A DNA stretch of 64,000 bases from Chamaea fasciata. Its lineage: Eukaryota > Chordata > Aves > Passeriformes > Sylviidae. Within the stretch, counting starts at the first letter, position 1. Each line of letters starts with the position of its first letter. The stretch spans positions 15,970,890 through 16,034,889 of the forward strand of contig JARCOQ010000006.1 in the NCBI GenBank assembly GCA_029207755.1. The letters are read 5' to 3'. Both the position numbers and the translations under genes were made by a program. The notes beneath the pieces were generated by a model, which saw only the letters and a list, made by a program, of their open reading frames with translations, was not told the origin of the DNA and made no database searches. This document shows positions 35,826 to 48,289 of the stretch, in pieces.

Positions 35826-38800
35826 GCTAATATCCAGGATCAGAATTGGATTGCTTACATGAATTAGTCTTGATACTGCTTTGCACTCTTTATGCTTATT
35901 TTTAAACTAACTCAATTAATTTAAAACCAGATTTTCCTCTGTTAGGGCAGACTGATTTTTGTAAAAACATGAATCAATTACTATTAGAGATTTTAAAAGA
36001 GGAATGTAGACTACCAAGTCATGTATAACATTTGCCTGTTTTGCTGTTGTGATATTTCCATTGCCAAATCTGAGTCGAGTCTGATTAGACGCAGTAAAAA
36101 AAATGTATTTTAAGTCATCCTAAAATGGTTTCTAGGACAAAAAGAGATATTTCTTTTTCACTTCTTCAATGCCTTCAATATTTTGCAACTTTATTTTTGG
36201 ACATACCTCATATTTTGTAGAAAATGGGTTTGAAATGTGGTTTTGACTCTGTGGGAATTCTTGCCTTCTTGACAGACTGGAGAAGATTCTTTCCATCCTG
36301 ATCAGAAAAAAACTCCACTTTTCGTAATAACTAGAGCTGTCAGTTATTTCTCTTGTTCTGGGCAATCCTATCACCTCCAGCTTTCTTAGGAAGATGAGTC
36401 TAAGGCAACACTCTGAAAATCTATGGAAAGAATTGATGTGCTAGTTGTGGCTCACGTATTTGTTTTTCATGTTAAACACCTACACCCTTCTGAATTTTCA
36501 GGTACATTTTGTTGCATATTTCCAAATTCACTCCTGCATACATTTTTGTCATGTTTCTAGCCAAGAGAAGACAAATTGATGTATTTCTGAGGCTGCATCT
36601 GTCTGAAAGGCATGTCCTAGCCAGTCAGATTTTGAAAGGAGTTATTAACAAATGCTAGTGTGTGAAAGGCTAATAGAAAGGCAACTTTTAGCAGTAATAA
36701 TTCCTTTATGAAAAATTATTACATTACATATGTTTCAACATGTAAACCGTGAATAGAGCTAGCAATAGGGCCCATTAGCCTTAGTGTGTTTATTTACTTA
36801 TTGTAAACTAAATATTCTCAGAAATATCTGCTGCAATGAGCCTGTAATGTACAAATTAGAAATCTTGCAGAAATGCTCCAGCAGATCTTTATGATTATGC
36901 ACACGTGTCTTTAGGAAGAGAACACTTTCTGTGTGCTTTTAAGGATCAGGAAAATAGATTAAGGATATCAAAGCAAAACACAGATCCCCTGCAACAGATC
37001 ATTTTAAGTTTTGAACAGTTTGGAGAGCATGTCATCACTACAGCCACTCCATATTTATTTTGATAATTATGCCACATAGAATGTGTTGCTTTTCACCCCA
37101 TGCTGTAAAAGTCAGAAGTTTACAGTCTAGTGTGGAGTAGCAGCATCAGAATACTAGAGATGGACCAGTTCCAGCACTTATTGAATCGTTAGCCTTGGGC
37201 ATAAAAAATATAAGATATCCATACAGAAAAGAATTTATTCAAATAATATATGAGGTTTGACTTAGACTAGGGAATTATAATTGTCAAGATTGACAAGTGA
37301 TACTGCCTTCCTTCACATCTCTGTGACTTTCCTTTATATATCATGTCAATCATTTCCCTTCTAAATTTATTTAAATAATGTGTTATTCTTCTTTAGAGAT
37401 TTTAACCCATTAGTATCTACTGCCCTACTAGTGTCTAATCAGAAGAGAAAAGAATTCTCCATAAGAATTTTGTCAGCAGTCATAACAAAAAACACCATGT
37501 GAATAAAATTAAGAATGCTTAACAAAGTATATTTAATGAAAAATATGATTCTGAAAATGACAGAGGGGTCAAATTGGCTCCTTGCCTAATAATGGTATGG
37601 TAGTGAAATTAAAGCAGATGTCAAAAGGTAAACTCAATACATAAGAATGTTAAAAGGAGAATCATTTTTTAACCAATAAAAATAGATCTTTCAAGTGTAG
37701 AATCTTAATAGTGAAATATTTTGTGCTAAAATATCTATAAAATAATATATATATATAAAGTTCATTAGAGCAATAGAAGTCTTAGGAAAAATAGGTCATT
37801 CGCTATATGGAGAAGATTAAGATGTTTTAAGAAATAGGAAAGCCAAAGATTTTAGCAACACTTCTACATTTGGAAAGAATTAATATGTCTATTGTTTAGG
37901 TGGATGTATATTGTCTATTTATAACTCAAAAAAGATGTTAAGTAACATCTGGAGGTGATAAACATTTGAAATCATCAAGCTTGGAGAGCTGCACAAAAAA
38001 GAGCTGGTTGATGACATCCCTGGCTTGATGGTGTTGATTTGTAATAAATCTCAGGGAATCCAGAAAAAAATCCAGAAGACTGAAGGACACTTCATACTGT
38101 GCCAATTATCAGAAATACAACTATGAGAAGTATGATATTTAGAAGATTAGAGCATTTATCTTTAATTATGAAAAGTTGGATACATTTTTGCTGTTAGGGC
38201 CATAAAGGAGAACAATTCATGCTAACTAACATAAATTACTGGTAAATACATATTTTTCAACAAACATAATTTCATTGTTAGTTTAATTGCCAATTATAAC
38301 AGTGATCATCAGAATTATGGTAGTGTGTAGGAATTATAGACATGCAAGCTGAATCCCATTTTGTTGAGCATAAACAGAGAAGAAATATCAAAGAGATAAT
38401 AAATGCTCCACCCAGACCTTTTGGTGATCCAGATGTTTGGGTGCTCATGGAATAAAACTCTCTTCACAAACACAGCATCTGACCAGTGAAAGCCAATGGA
38501 TAGGAATGAATAGGGGAATAAAGAAAAAATGCTCATTTAATAACATTATAGTGGCAACACCTGCTCCCAGTTTTCTGGAATAAAACACAAAATTTTTCCA
38601 AAGAGTATCAGAATGATAATATAAAAGTAAATCATTTAATTGAAAGCCTTTAAGGTGCACAATATGGCAATATGCACAACACAATGCGATATTTCTAAAA
38701 TTTTATAAGGTTATCTGATTAGTATACCTATTAAATATTTCCCAGTTAGATGGGGAGTTGGTTAGGCTATTTCCCCCAGGTGCTTCCCCTGGGAGAAGCC

Positions 38801-39140
38801 CACCCTCCCTGATCTTTTAGCCCTATACTTTCTTGTGTCTATGATATATGATTCAAATCAAAGTGTCCTTCCTAGACTAATGGCAAGACTAAACAGAATT
38901 TCAAGAATTTATTAGTAAGGATTTTTTAAACTATGGGAGAGGACAAAATACGTAGTAGAAGTTAAAACTATATATTAACAGTCTACAAAGTTTCAAACAT
39001 ATGAAGATATAAAAATCTTTGGCATCGCCAACCACCATGTGTTGGTGGGAACCCTGATGGAAGAATGCTGAAAGATGGTTTTGCATAAGCACCTTTGTGG
39101 TAAGAATAACTTTCTGGTAATCTTGCCCTCAGGGAAAACA

Positions 39141-39176
39141 GTAATAATAGTAATATATAATAATAATAGTAATATA
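39141..39176. repeat. Imperfect (TAA/TAG)n microsatellite
   Basis: TAATAATAG and ATAATAATAG units alternate, interrupted by TATATA. Simple-sequence DNA. Confidence 0.8.
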
Positions 39177-39381
39177 GTGTTTATAAATTTAAAAAAAATA
39201 TATAAAATATAGTTTTAAAAATATTTTCTCTCTAGCCTTTTCTGGCCAGAGAGAAAGCAGAAAAGTATGTACAATCCTGTCCCTGACTTCTGTAAAGTCT
39301 TTATGTCATGCAATAAAGGTGAAAATTTGCTCACTCTGTTCTCTTCCTCTCATTACCCATTTTTCTACAGTGATCCCAGAA

Positions 39382-39417
39382 ATATTATGGGTTGTGTAAT
39401 TTGCAAACCCATAATAT
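39382..39417. repeat. 36-bp inverted repeat with a 12-bp perfect stem
   Basis: Arms ATATTATGGGTT (39382-39393) and AACCCATAATAT (39406-39417) surround a 12-base loop, GTGTAATTTGCA. No run of T follows, and no gene lies nearby, so a terminator-like reading is not supported. It may be the remnant of a small inverted-repeat transposon. Confidence 0.85.
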
Positions 39418-41114
39418 GTGTGAGAGTGAGTTTCACACATAAAAGGACATGAAAAGATTGAAAAGCTGTTTCACCTCATGATTTGTCTCTTCCTTTCATT
39501 GATTTCAGCTACCTGTCAGGCTCAGCTCTTATCTTTGACATTACTAAACTCTGCTGTGTTCAAAGTTGTAAATTATAATGAAACTGTTCTATTCATCATT
39601 TCAGTGCCATGTGCATAACAATTATTCTAACTGCACAATAAATGTCAGACCAAATTTTTCAGGGCCTTTTTTTGTATATTTAAGTGTGACTGAAGAAACA
39701 CTGAAACAAGTTAAGGAAATTGCTTAGAAGTTAAATGATTTTCTAACCTCATTCCATACCACAAAACATTTTCAGGGATACATTCCTTTTTTTTTTCTTC
39801 TTCCTTTCTTCCTCACAATAAAGCTGAAAACCTGGCCAGGCTTAAAAACTTTTTTCCTTCCACTTTATTGGACCCGAGCCAGTTTAAGCAGTTTGTGTTT
39901 AACAATTTTGATTTTTTGAAGCTGAATACCACTTCCATGATATCTTATCTAACAAGCTTGAGAAGTGATTGGAATCCTTTGAATATTATTTGAAAGCAAT
40001 AATTATGTATTGTAGCAAGCCTTAACTCAGAACTCTCCCACAAATGGCAAGAGTTAAAAATCTAGATGGTAAAAGGTGAGTTGTGAAACAACAGATTGAT
40101 AGTACAGAGTTTCAAGTCTCCATGAAAAGTCCAGTGTTAATATATTTGAAAATATTCAGTGAATATTCACAACGTAGCTTTGAAGTTCAGAAATTATTTC
40201 ATGAATAGTCAAATCCAGAGAAAGCCACAAGAAAATTTTAGAGGATCATGCGACTGGCAATGTTGTGGCATAATGTCAAACAGAACTAAAACAATGCTAA
40301 TTAATTCACAGTAGAGTGGATTATTTGAATTTCCTATTCACATTACATATGTAATGCATCAAATCAGGAATGATTTCTTAGAGTTTTTAGTCATCCTGAC
40401 TCTGAGACACAATCTCAGAAGCTCACAGATTTGGAATTTCTTAAGGAAAAGGAGAAGATTCAATCTGCTTAGTAAAACAGCAGTGGGGTAAATAACATGA
40501 CATCTGCAAACTGGTGTTGGACTCTATTTCAGCATAAAATGATTATGAAAGCATGCATGATTAGAGACAAGATAAGCCTGAACCAGCCTAACAGTTCCTA
40601 GCTTTCTGTAGAAAACTAGGAATTTTTTATTATCTCAAAGAACATGTCTTGCCCTTTAGGAGCCCATTTTCTTTATTGAAATAAATAAATAAATAAATAC
40701 CAAATTTATTTGGTATAAGCTAAAATTTTCTAGCCTTCTAAAAAAGAAAAATTGTGCTTTGCATTAAAATCACAAAGTGAGCAACAATTTTTTTTGTTTT
40801 TAAGTCAATTCATTTAAGTAGATTTGGAAAGTGGTGTTACTCTTATAATTACCAAACAAAATGTCTACTTGCTCTTTGGAACAAAAAACTATTTGGAACT
40901 TGGGGAACCGAGTGACGATTAGAAGAACAATGAAAATGTGCTTATGGTTGTTGGAGATTAACGGTTTTTACATCAAAAAAGAAAAAAAAAAATTTTGCTG
41001 TAACCAGTTTTGTTGACATTTTTTTCCGTAGTGTAAATTAGTTAAATTTCTTCCCTACCCTGGAAAGTTCATAGTGGCACTTACTGCTACATTTATATAG
41101 ATACCACTATAAAT
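39418..41114. other. Unique AT-rich DNA, no gene recognised
   Basis: Contains an AAAT run and hairpin at 40679-40716. No coding region or repeat family recognised otherwise. Confidence 0.55.
40679..40716. repeat. (AAAT)n run ending in a hairpin
   Basis: Five ATAA units lead into an inverted repeat with 8-base arms, ATACCAAA (40697-40704) and TTTGGTAT (40709-40716), around TTTA. Confidence 0.85.
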
Positions 41115-41152
<38 letters not shown>

Positions 41153-41168
41153 GTACATGTACATGTAC
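41115..41168. repeat. Compound hexanucleotide repeat (ATATAC)6(ATGTAC)3
   Basis: Six ATATAC units at 41115-41150 run without a break into three ATGTAC units at 41151-41168. Purine and pyrimidine alternate throughout, and the second unit type is nearly self-complementary. The minus strand yields a YVYVYV/HVHV frame, an artefact. Confidence 0.95.
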
Positions 41169-41667
41169 ATATGCACACACATCTACAGTATATAAAAAAT
41201 GCAGAGTTCTACTTTCCTGCCTGCTTGTGATGCAGACCATGTACAATGCCAGGTGCTGAAGCACTCAGTTGCCAAACCCCTTGGATCTCGTTATGACTTT
41301 TTTCATATGAGCACACTCAGGAATTAACAACATAATTGAGATCGGTCAATCTCTTAAAGGTTTGTGTCCTTGAAATGTGTGCCCTAATTCCCTTAGAACT
41401 TCTCAAAATGGAGAAATGTATTTAGGGTTCTGTACAAATTGGGTTTGTATATTCAAATTAAGAAAACATAATAGAAATACAGTCTGCTCCATTTAATTGA
41501 AAGTACACATAAATATATTTGTTTTAAATCAAATGATGATGCTGTTAGTTTTGATGCAGGAGAAAAAGAACTGGCAGCGACATCTGGTATATCTATTTTT
41601 TATTTGATAGATGAGGGTTCTGACTTCATTCTATCAACATACTTGCCAATTACTAACACTGAAACTT

Positions 41668-41877
41668 TTATGACAATACAGAAGCCTGGTTACATTTTGA
41701 CCACTGAAAGTTCTTAAAATAATCTAACCCTTGCAGTGTAGGGTCACCAGTATTTCTTCTCCAAAGCTCAAGAAAGTTCTGGGTAAAAGACTCTGACTCA
41801 ATCAACTCCTTGGTCTTCTCTGGAGTTGCTTCAGGGTGGTATTGCTGCCACAGTATATTGCAATAAAGAAATCTCAA
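41668..41877 (-). other. Coding-like frame of unknown origin, minus strand
   Basis: A frame of 69 codons with no ATG start (it begins at TTG) reads in part HPEATPEKTKELIESESFTQ and FLELWRRNTGDPTLQGL. Its residue mix (many E, K, T, P, with W and few hydrophobic runs) looks more protein-like than other frames here. The sequence CTGTGGCAG before CAATACCACC (41848-41849 on the minus strand) could be a splice acceptor, and ACTGGTGACC about 96 bases on could be a donor. That would make a 97-bp exon. I do not recognise the protein. It could also be a decayed pseudogene or chance. Confidence 0.2.
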
Positions 41878-42551
41878 TTAATATCTTCATTTATTGTGAA
41901 GAACATAATGGAATGACACTACAGGATATGTCTACATCAGGAGTAGGAGTACATTTTTTAAAAGAATCCACTGGCTGTCACCATTCATTCTGCTTTTGTT
42001 GAGGGCAGGGAACAATAATCTTCTTTTATGAGACTGATGTAAACATGCTTCCTCACCATAAAAAACATGTGCAGTGCCTTGCAGGGACACTAAATCAGGA
42101 GTTTGGACTAAATCTAAAGTACAGAGGTCCTTGTGCTGTTGTGGGTTTAATTTTGTAATTGTAAAATGTCAGCATCAAATATTTTTGGATGTGAAATATC
42201 TTGGAGGTTACTTTTAAATTTCTTTCATTTAAGTGAAAGATTCAATTTTCAATGAAGAAAGAAAAATGCCAACAATTGTTGCTTAAACTCAGATATTTTC
42301 CACTTTAATCATGTAATACTGAGCTTATGTTTCATCTTACCAGAAATTGAATTTAATATTTGAATTAAACTTGAAGATTAGAATTCAAGTAGAGAGGTAG
42401 TAAACGCTGTAGAAAGTTAAAACCTTGATTCCATGACACCAGTGAATATATAAGACTGGCGGTAAGAAAACAGGAAACATGGAAACAGAAGCATATAGGA
42501 GGCTCTAGCAATAATTTTCCACAAAATTTTTAAAGTTCAGTTAAAAAAACC

Positions 42552-42574
42552 CCAACCAACCAACCAACCACCAA
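42552..42574. repeat. (CCAA)n tetranucleotide repeat
   Basis: Four to five CCAA units followed by CCACC and an A-rich run, within a larger A/C-only stretch from 42543 to 42600. Confidence 0.85.
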
Positions 42575-43139
42575 CAAAAAAAAAAAACCCAAACCCAATC
42601 CACTGTAATTTTCTATATAACTTTGACTGAGGGATTAGAAGCAAAAAGGGTTATTGAGAACTGAAATGTCATTCCATTTACTAGGTGAGACTCAGCTAGA
42701 AGCTCCTTCAAATAGTCTGAGACAGCTGAAGTAAATTATTTAAGAGTATGTTGAACTTCAACATATTTCCTGTATCCAAAATCAAACATATCTTACTGCA
42801 GGTAAACAGATAAATAACTTCCCAAAACCTGTCAAAGATCTGTCAAAAAAAGGGAGCTTTATCAGGAATTCTGTGGGGTTTTGGGTTGGGTTTTCTGATT
42901 TACTTAGATACTGAAAATAGAAAAGGAATGATCTAAAAAGTTAAAAAGTGACAAGACTTGCTTTAATTTTCTCCCATTGAAATCCCTAAGTTGTTTGGTT
43001 TATTTCTCATGTAACTTCAGGAAGAAAAGATATGATTTTCTGAACTTTCTATTTTAAAGACTCTTTTAGAAATGCACCAGTGTGTGGAGGAGCTAAGATA
43101 AGACTTCTCCACAAGTTAAATCCTGTTCATTCATTCAGT

Positions 43140-44085
43140 CTGTTAACGTTTAATTAGAATTTAATTGATTCATGGGCTTTGTGTTGATCATTTGCAGGCA
43201 TCTACTGCAATAATTTCAGTGTGCTTTTAGATGTCAAGATTGATTAGTGAACAATGTAAGTGCAGCAAAATGGCAGCCATTGAATTAATTTTCCCAGATA
43301 AATAATTTAATCAGACCTATTTTATTTCAACAGAGAAATTCAATCTACTATTTCCCTGGTACTCCAGAACTACTGCTCTGTTTTAATCACTGATTTTTTT
43401 TTTACTTATAAAAGATTCAAATTCTCCTTAAATCAATGTATTAATTCTTTCTGGGCACATCCCAAAAATTCAAGATTTATGATTAATACCAAGATTAATG
43501 TAAGCGTTCCAACTTAAAGTAGAAATGCACATTCCTTACTTCATCCCTACCTTTTTATCTGGTAGAAACTAGCAGTATTTATGTATGCTCTAGTGTAGTT
43601 CTTAAGAGAGTGACTTGAAGGAAAGAGGAAAGAGGTATGTTTACAGCACAGCTAATTATCCACTTTCATGACTCTAGGTAAAAGGAATATAATAAGTGAA
43701 ACAGCAGATTCTGCTCTTGCCACTGGAAATATAAATTGACTCTCCTGACTCTAGAGGATTTGTGTGTAGAATTGAACTGGTGTAACTGAGATCACAGCCT
43801 GTTCCAAAGATTTTGAATAATTCCCACAAGGCAAATGCCTTCAGCTGTCAGTCTTCCAAACTGACCTGTCAGTGTCACATAATAATTAAACAACTGTTGG
43901 CATTAGTGCAAATTTATAATTGCTATAATCCTTATTGCTGACATGTCAATATTTAACTTGCATTAACCTTTCCTTTGAGGCTTACAAATAGTGCATCTCT
44001 GACTTGCTCAGTCTAATTTTTCATGTCGCTGCCTTGCAAGGAACAAAGATTTATAATGTCATTTTGTGATGGATACAGACCACTC
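43140..44085. promoter_or_regulatory. Candidate conserved non-coding block (cis-regulatory)
   Basis: This ~0.9 kb carries dense, non-repetitive transcription-factor-like motifs. GTTAAC and TAATTAG lie near 43142-43156. A YY1-like AAAATGGCAGCCAT is at 43267-43280. Four TGTCA boxes lie at 43856, 43867, 43873 and 43944, the last being half of the 10-bp palindrome TGACATGTCA (43939-43948), with AATAATTAAA between them. TGTCA is the core recognised by TALE homeodomain proteins such as Meis. There is no coding frame. Motif density alone is weak evidence in AT-rich DNA; conservation has not been tested. Confidence 0.25.
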
Positions 44086-46547
44086 CTTTACTTAACCTTG
44101 TAAGATGCACTAAGTCTAGATCATTGGTTCATTTATTTTTTTTTTCTACCCTGCCTGATAACTACTTTTTAACCATTTGAACAATTAATAACATGAAGGC
44201 CAGGTCTCCTATATTTAGTGCAAGAATGTCACTCCTGTTAACACTCTTGTTGCCACTCACTTTTAGACTGCTTCTTTGGAGGGTGAGACTGTCCCTACTC
44301 CCATTACTATATAATGCAGACTCAGTTTCTAGAGTTTTTTCAGTTTGAAATGTAATTAAAAGGCATCAATAGCATTAAAACTTCAGGGAGAAATGTTGCA
44401 AATTTTGGAGTATTTATGAAAAGACAAAATTGAACCATTATTTTAGCAGTCTGTCTTGAGGAAAAAAAATTGAAAATTCTGGCCAAAATCTGTTTTTTTG
44501 ATTGATAAACAGTCTAGTTGACGTATCAAAAAGATGAAAAGAACCTGTGTACACTCTCTGAAGTGTTCCCTACCTTATGATATGTTTGAAAGTAATAAAT
44601 TGTATGTAAAATTTTCTCAGAATATGTAACTGCTTTTTTTTTCCTCTATGCAATGAGGATTTTTCTTCAGCTACCTGTCATGTGGAAGCTTATAAAACAA
44701 TTATCATTAGATGTAATGATTATTGCATTTAAGCTCCAGATACTTTCAGTGATCACAATGAGAATTGGCTTCAAAACCCTTGTAACTGCTTTTCTGTTCA
44801 TCATACCAAACTAAAGCATATTCTAGGAAGCTATTTTTCCATTTCCAAAGATCTCCTGGTAATCTTGCCTTCCACTCTTTAGGGTTCTGAGAAATATTTA
44901 ACAAGTACCTATATACTTCTCTTTATATTCCTTACAGCAATGATAATGCTATGGACTAGTATAACAGTTCAGCATGTCCTAAATATTGTCACCAAAAATT
45001 CTCACATCAAAATGAAATAAAAGACTTTTTATTAACATCTGAGTGTTCTCTCTTCAGCCTTATCATCTGATCTTTCCATTGTGTGCTCAGTAATGGCAAA
45101 TTATAGGTCAGGACTTTTCCTTGAAAGGATGAATTAAAATTCTACCTGGTGTAGACACTATTTCATGATTTATTGAAGTTACAAATTACCTACACTCATG
45201 TTTATAATCAAACAACCCAATTTGTCACTTACTGTTGAATTTCTGGAGGTTCTTGACTCTTCACTCCATGGGAAATCATTGCTTCTCTCTTCCAGATCAA
45301 GTTTTAAAGCTGTATGAAAGTGTGTAGTGAACTGAAAAATGCCAGGCAGCATGTGTAACGGGTGCAATAGGTGGTGCCTAATTCAAATGATTAAGAGCAA
45401 ATGAGAAATGTGAGCATGAAATAAGCACATTACACCAGACTCTATATGAGCAACAACTCCTTTTGTGTCTGAACATTCCATAAGAGCTCTGAATTATCTT
45501 TTTAGAAAAGTAATTTTTGAATAGAAAATAGTGGAAACTTCTGGAGAATCCATATGTCCTACAAGTTCCAAGAATAAATTTAATTATTGCTACGGTTACA
45601 CCAACACATGCTGTAATATGATATAATCAGCTGTGATTTGCTGTGGCACAGAAATTGCATAGATATATTTGATTAGAAAAAGGTCCTTGCCAATATGTTC
45701 CTGTTTTACAAAAATTTGAGGTATTTTGTAGTTCCAGAAAGGTTTAAGATGTAGGTTGTCAACTTTGTTTAGTTATTATGATGACTCCTCAAAACATTTC
45801 GAATTGATGTGGGGACATTTCTCTGAAGTAAATTTCCTGGATTTAAGAACTAAAATATTTTTAAAACAAGTAGAACTTAATTTTTAACCTGTACATCCCT
45901 TCCAATATTATTTTTCTTAAATTAAGTGTCTTAAATACATAATAAATAACTTCCTATACCCTTTTTCCATAATATATCCATTTTAATGCCCCTATACTAA
46001 ATGAACACATATTTGGATTTTTCATTCATTCTTCTACTAGATTTTTCAGTATTTCTTTTTCCTTTATTGAATCTTATTTTTATTTAAATTAGTTTACTGC
46101 ATATAACCTGGATATCTTTATTCCTAATAAATTAAGTTGATATCTTATAAAATTTTCTATATCCTTCAAAATTGGTATTATGATCTTGATGTTTTGATAC
46201 TTTGATTTCAGAGTTCTTCCTTGTTTTCCTTATTTTCCCATCCCAAGTGATGTTTACGACTCCAGGCATAAGTCATTGGAGAAGGAATTAAAAGATGGCA
46301 CACATTTTAGATAATGTATCAAAAGATGGCTCATCTATGCAACACAATACATACTGTTAGAAAGAAAATTGCCAAAACCCCTTTCTTTCCAAGTTCATAA
46401 TTTCCAAATTATTTTCCCTTACAAACTGGGCGATATGTTAAAAAAAAGGAAAAAAGTAAATAGCATTAGACAAATATATGTAGTGCTTTAAAAAAATAAT
46501 CCTGAAATGAAAAATGCATAGATTTTATGGTGGAATATCTCTCTCCT
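44086..46547. other. Unique AT-rich DNA, no gene recognised
   Basis: Only short frames without recognisable features. The stretch 45.8-46.2 kb is especially AT-rich. Confidence 0.6.
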
Positions 46548-46765
46548 TCCACTAGGCCAGGTTGCTCAGAGTCCCATCCATCCTGGCCTTGAACACTTCA
46601 ATGAATGGGACATCCACAGCTTTTCTGGACAGCCAGTGGCAGCGTCTCAGCTCCCTCACAGGGAGGAATTACTTCCTAATACCTAATCTAAACCCACCCT
46701 CTTCCAGTTTAAAGCCATGTTTTCTTTTCCTCCTCTATACCACTGCAGAGTACCATGCACTAACA
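46548..46765 (-). mobile_element. CR1 LINE 3' fragment, minus strand
   Basis: In plus-strand order the blocks CATCCTGGCCTTGAACACTT, GGGACATCCACAGCTTTTC, TACTTCCTAATACCTAATC and CCCTCTTCCAGTTTAAAGCC are the reverse complement of the CR1 3' region. Both ends are ragged. The right limit is uncertain and may reach about 46830. A 69-codon plus-strand frame across it is antisense. Confidence 0.88.
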
Positions 46766-48289
46766 GCATGACACCCTCACTTTAACAGCCCTGTATTCTA
46801 GAGAAGGATACAGAGCCAGTCTCCCTTGTGCTTTTTTTATTTTTATAGTTGTACATTTTTCATTGGATTGACAGGACCTCAGTCTTGGTCCAGGATACTT
46901 TTCATAGTTTAATCAGTAGGAAATGCTTTGGAGAAATATAAACTACAGGTCCACATCTCTGGAAGAAAAAGGCTGCCTGTAAGAAAGTTCTCCTTCTTTA
47001 TTTAACCAAATATATATTGTGGAAAAAGTAATTTCCCCTTTTGCTACACATAGACTCCTGTAAGTGGATGCTCCTTCGAATTTCCAAAGGGTGGAAATTT
47101 GAGTAAAAAGTTCAGACTAATTCCTCTGCAGTTACATTTTTTTTTTCTCTGTGTAGACACCTTTTTATTGTGGTGTGGTTATCTTGCATGCTGAGTCTCC
47201 TTCTGGAAAACTGATTTTTAGATGTTAAAATGCTAAATTGATACCAGTAAGAGATAAATGAAAAATTCCATGAATTTCAAGATCTTTAGAAAAAAGATTT
47301 ACTGAAAAATATTTGCAGTGATTATTTTAAATTGATCAATATTTTATGGGGTTTCTAATATTTATTTAAAGTTAATAACACTAACCAGATGGAATAGAAT
47401 TATTGTGTCAGACTTTTGTGTTTAATTTCAGACCATTGAAGAGTGATTTATACACAAAATATTCACTATTGTTTTTTGTCTCTTCAGTGTACTAGATCAC
47501 TGCTATATTTTTTTCAGATTGATGCAGTCTTTAGCCCATAAAGGACACTTCTAATCATCTGTACTCTGACTGACTGCGAAATGAGCATCTGCTTAAAAAA
47601 GACCTTTATGTTTTCAATATCATAAATTTTACTAGCCAAAACCGAGCAAGCTTGAAAAAGTGGATTAATGTATGACATCAACTATCAATAACTGTATTTA
47701 TGTGAAAAAAAAAAATCTTCAGTGCCAGAGTTGTATTCCAAGATACTAGATTACGAAAATCTTTCAGGAAAAGGAAGAGAAATCTCATAATTGCAGACAT
47801 ATGATATGAAAACATGTCTGGATAAAGTTCAAGAGAATGTATGGTGTAGTTCTTCTTTCCATGAGGTTGAAGTAAGGAAATGAGCCATCTATTTGAGTTT
47901 AACGTTCTGTGACTATATATTTTATACTATATAATGTGATTAATTTATTCTCTAACTGTAAAAATCTTAGGTGTGCCATATATTCAGCTATGGTAGAATA
48001 GCAGATGCTTGCAACATAAAATATAATTGACCCTGCCAGCCCTTTCCTTTAATTTGGATAGCAGTGGCTGTTCAACTTCAGCAGGAAAGTAAGTAAACAT
48101 GTGACTCAAATTGTGAATACTACCAGGCAGAAGACAATTGGTTGTACGCATTGGGAAGAGTGTAGCTGCAGCTGCACCTAGTATGGATTGGCTGTACATT
48201 TTTATAACATTCAGACTAAACAAAAGTGTGACATTCTCAACCTATGAATTGAAAAAGAAAGAAAATTAAGAGAGATGGTCAGTCATGTG
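46766..48289. other. Unique AT-rich DNA, no gene recognised
   Basis: No coding region or repeat family recognised. A run of A lies at 47706-47716. Confidence 0.6.

Larger units (their letters stand above)
33341..39140. other. Mostly unique DNA with a few short anomalies
   Basis: No gene recognised. The stretch about 33620-33910 is richer in G and C than its surroundings and may be an old unrecognised repeat. A 14-bp tandem duplication lies at 35531-35558 and a C-rich stretch at 35799-35825. The region about 36.70-36.92 kb has the look of a conserved non-coding element, but this cannot be confirmed here. A short inverted repeat CCCAGG/CCTGGG is near 38776-38794. Confidence 0.5.

Noticed and set aside
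39382..39417. Rho-independent terminator
   Set aside because: No T run follows the hairpin and the genome is not bacterial.
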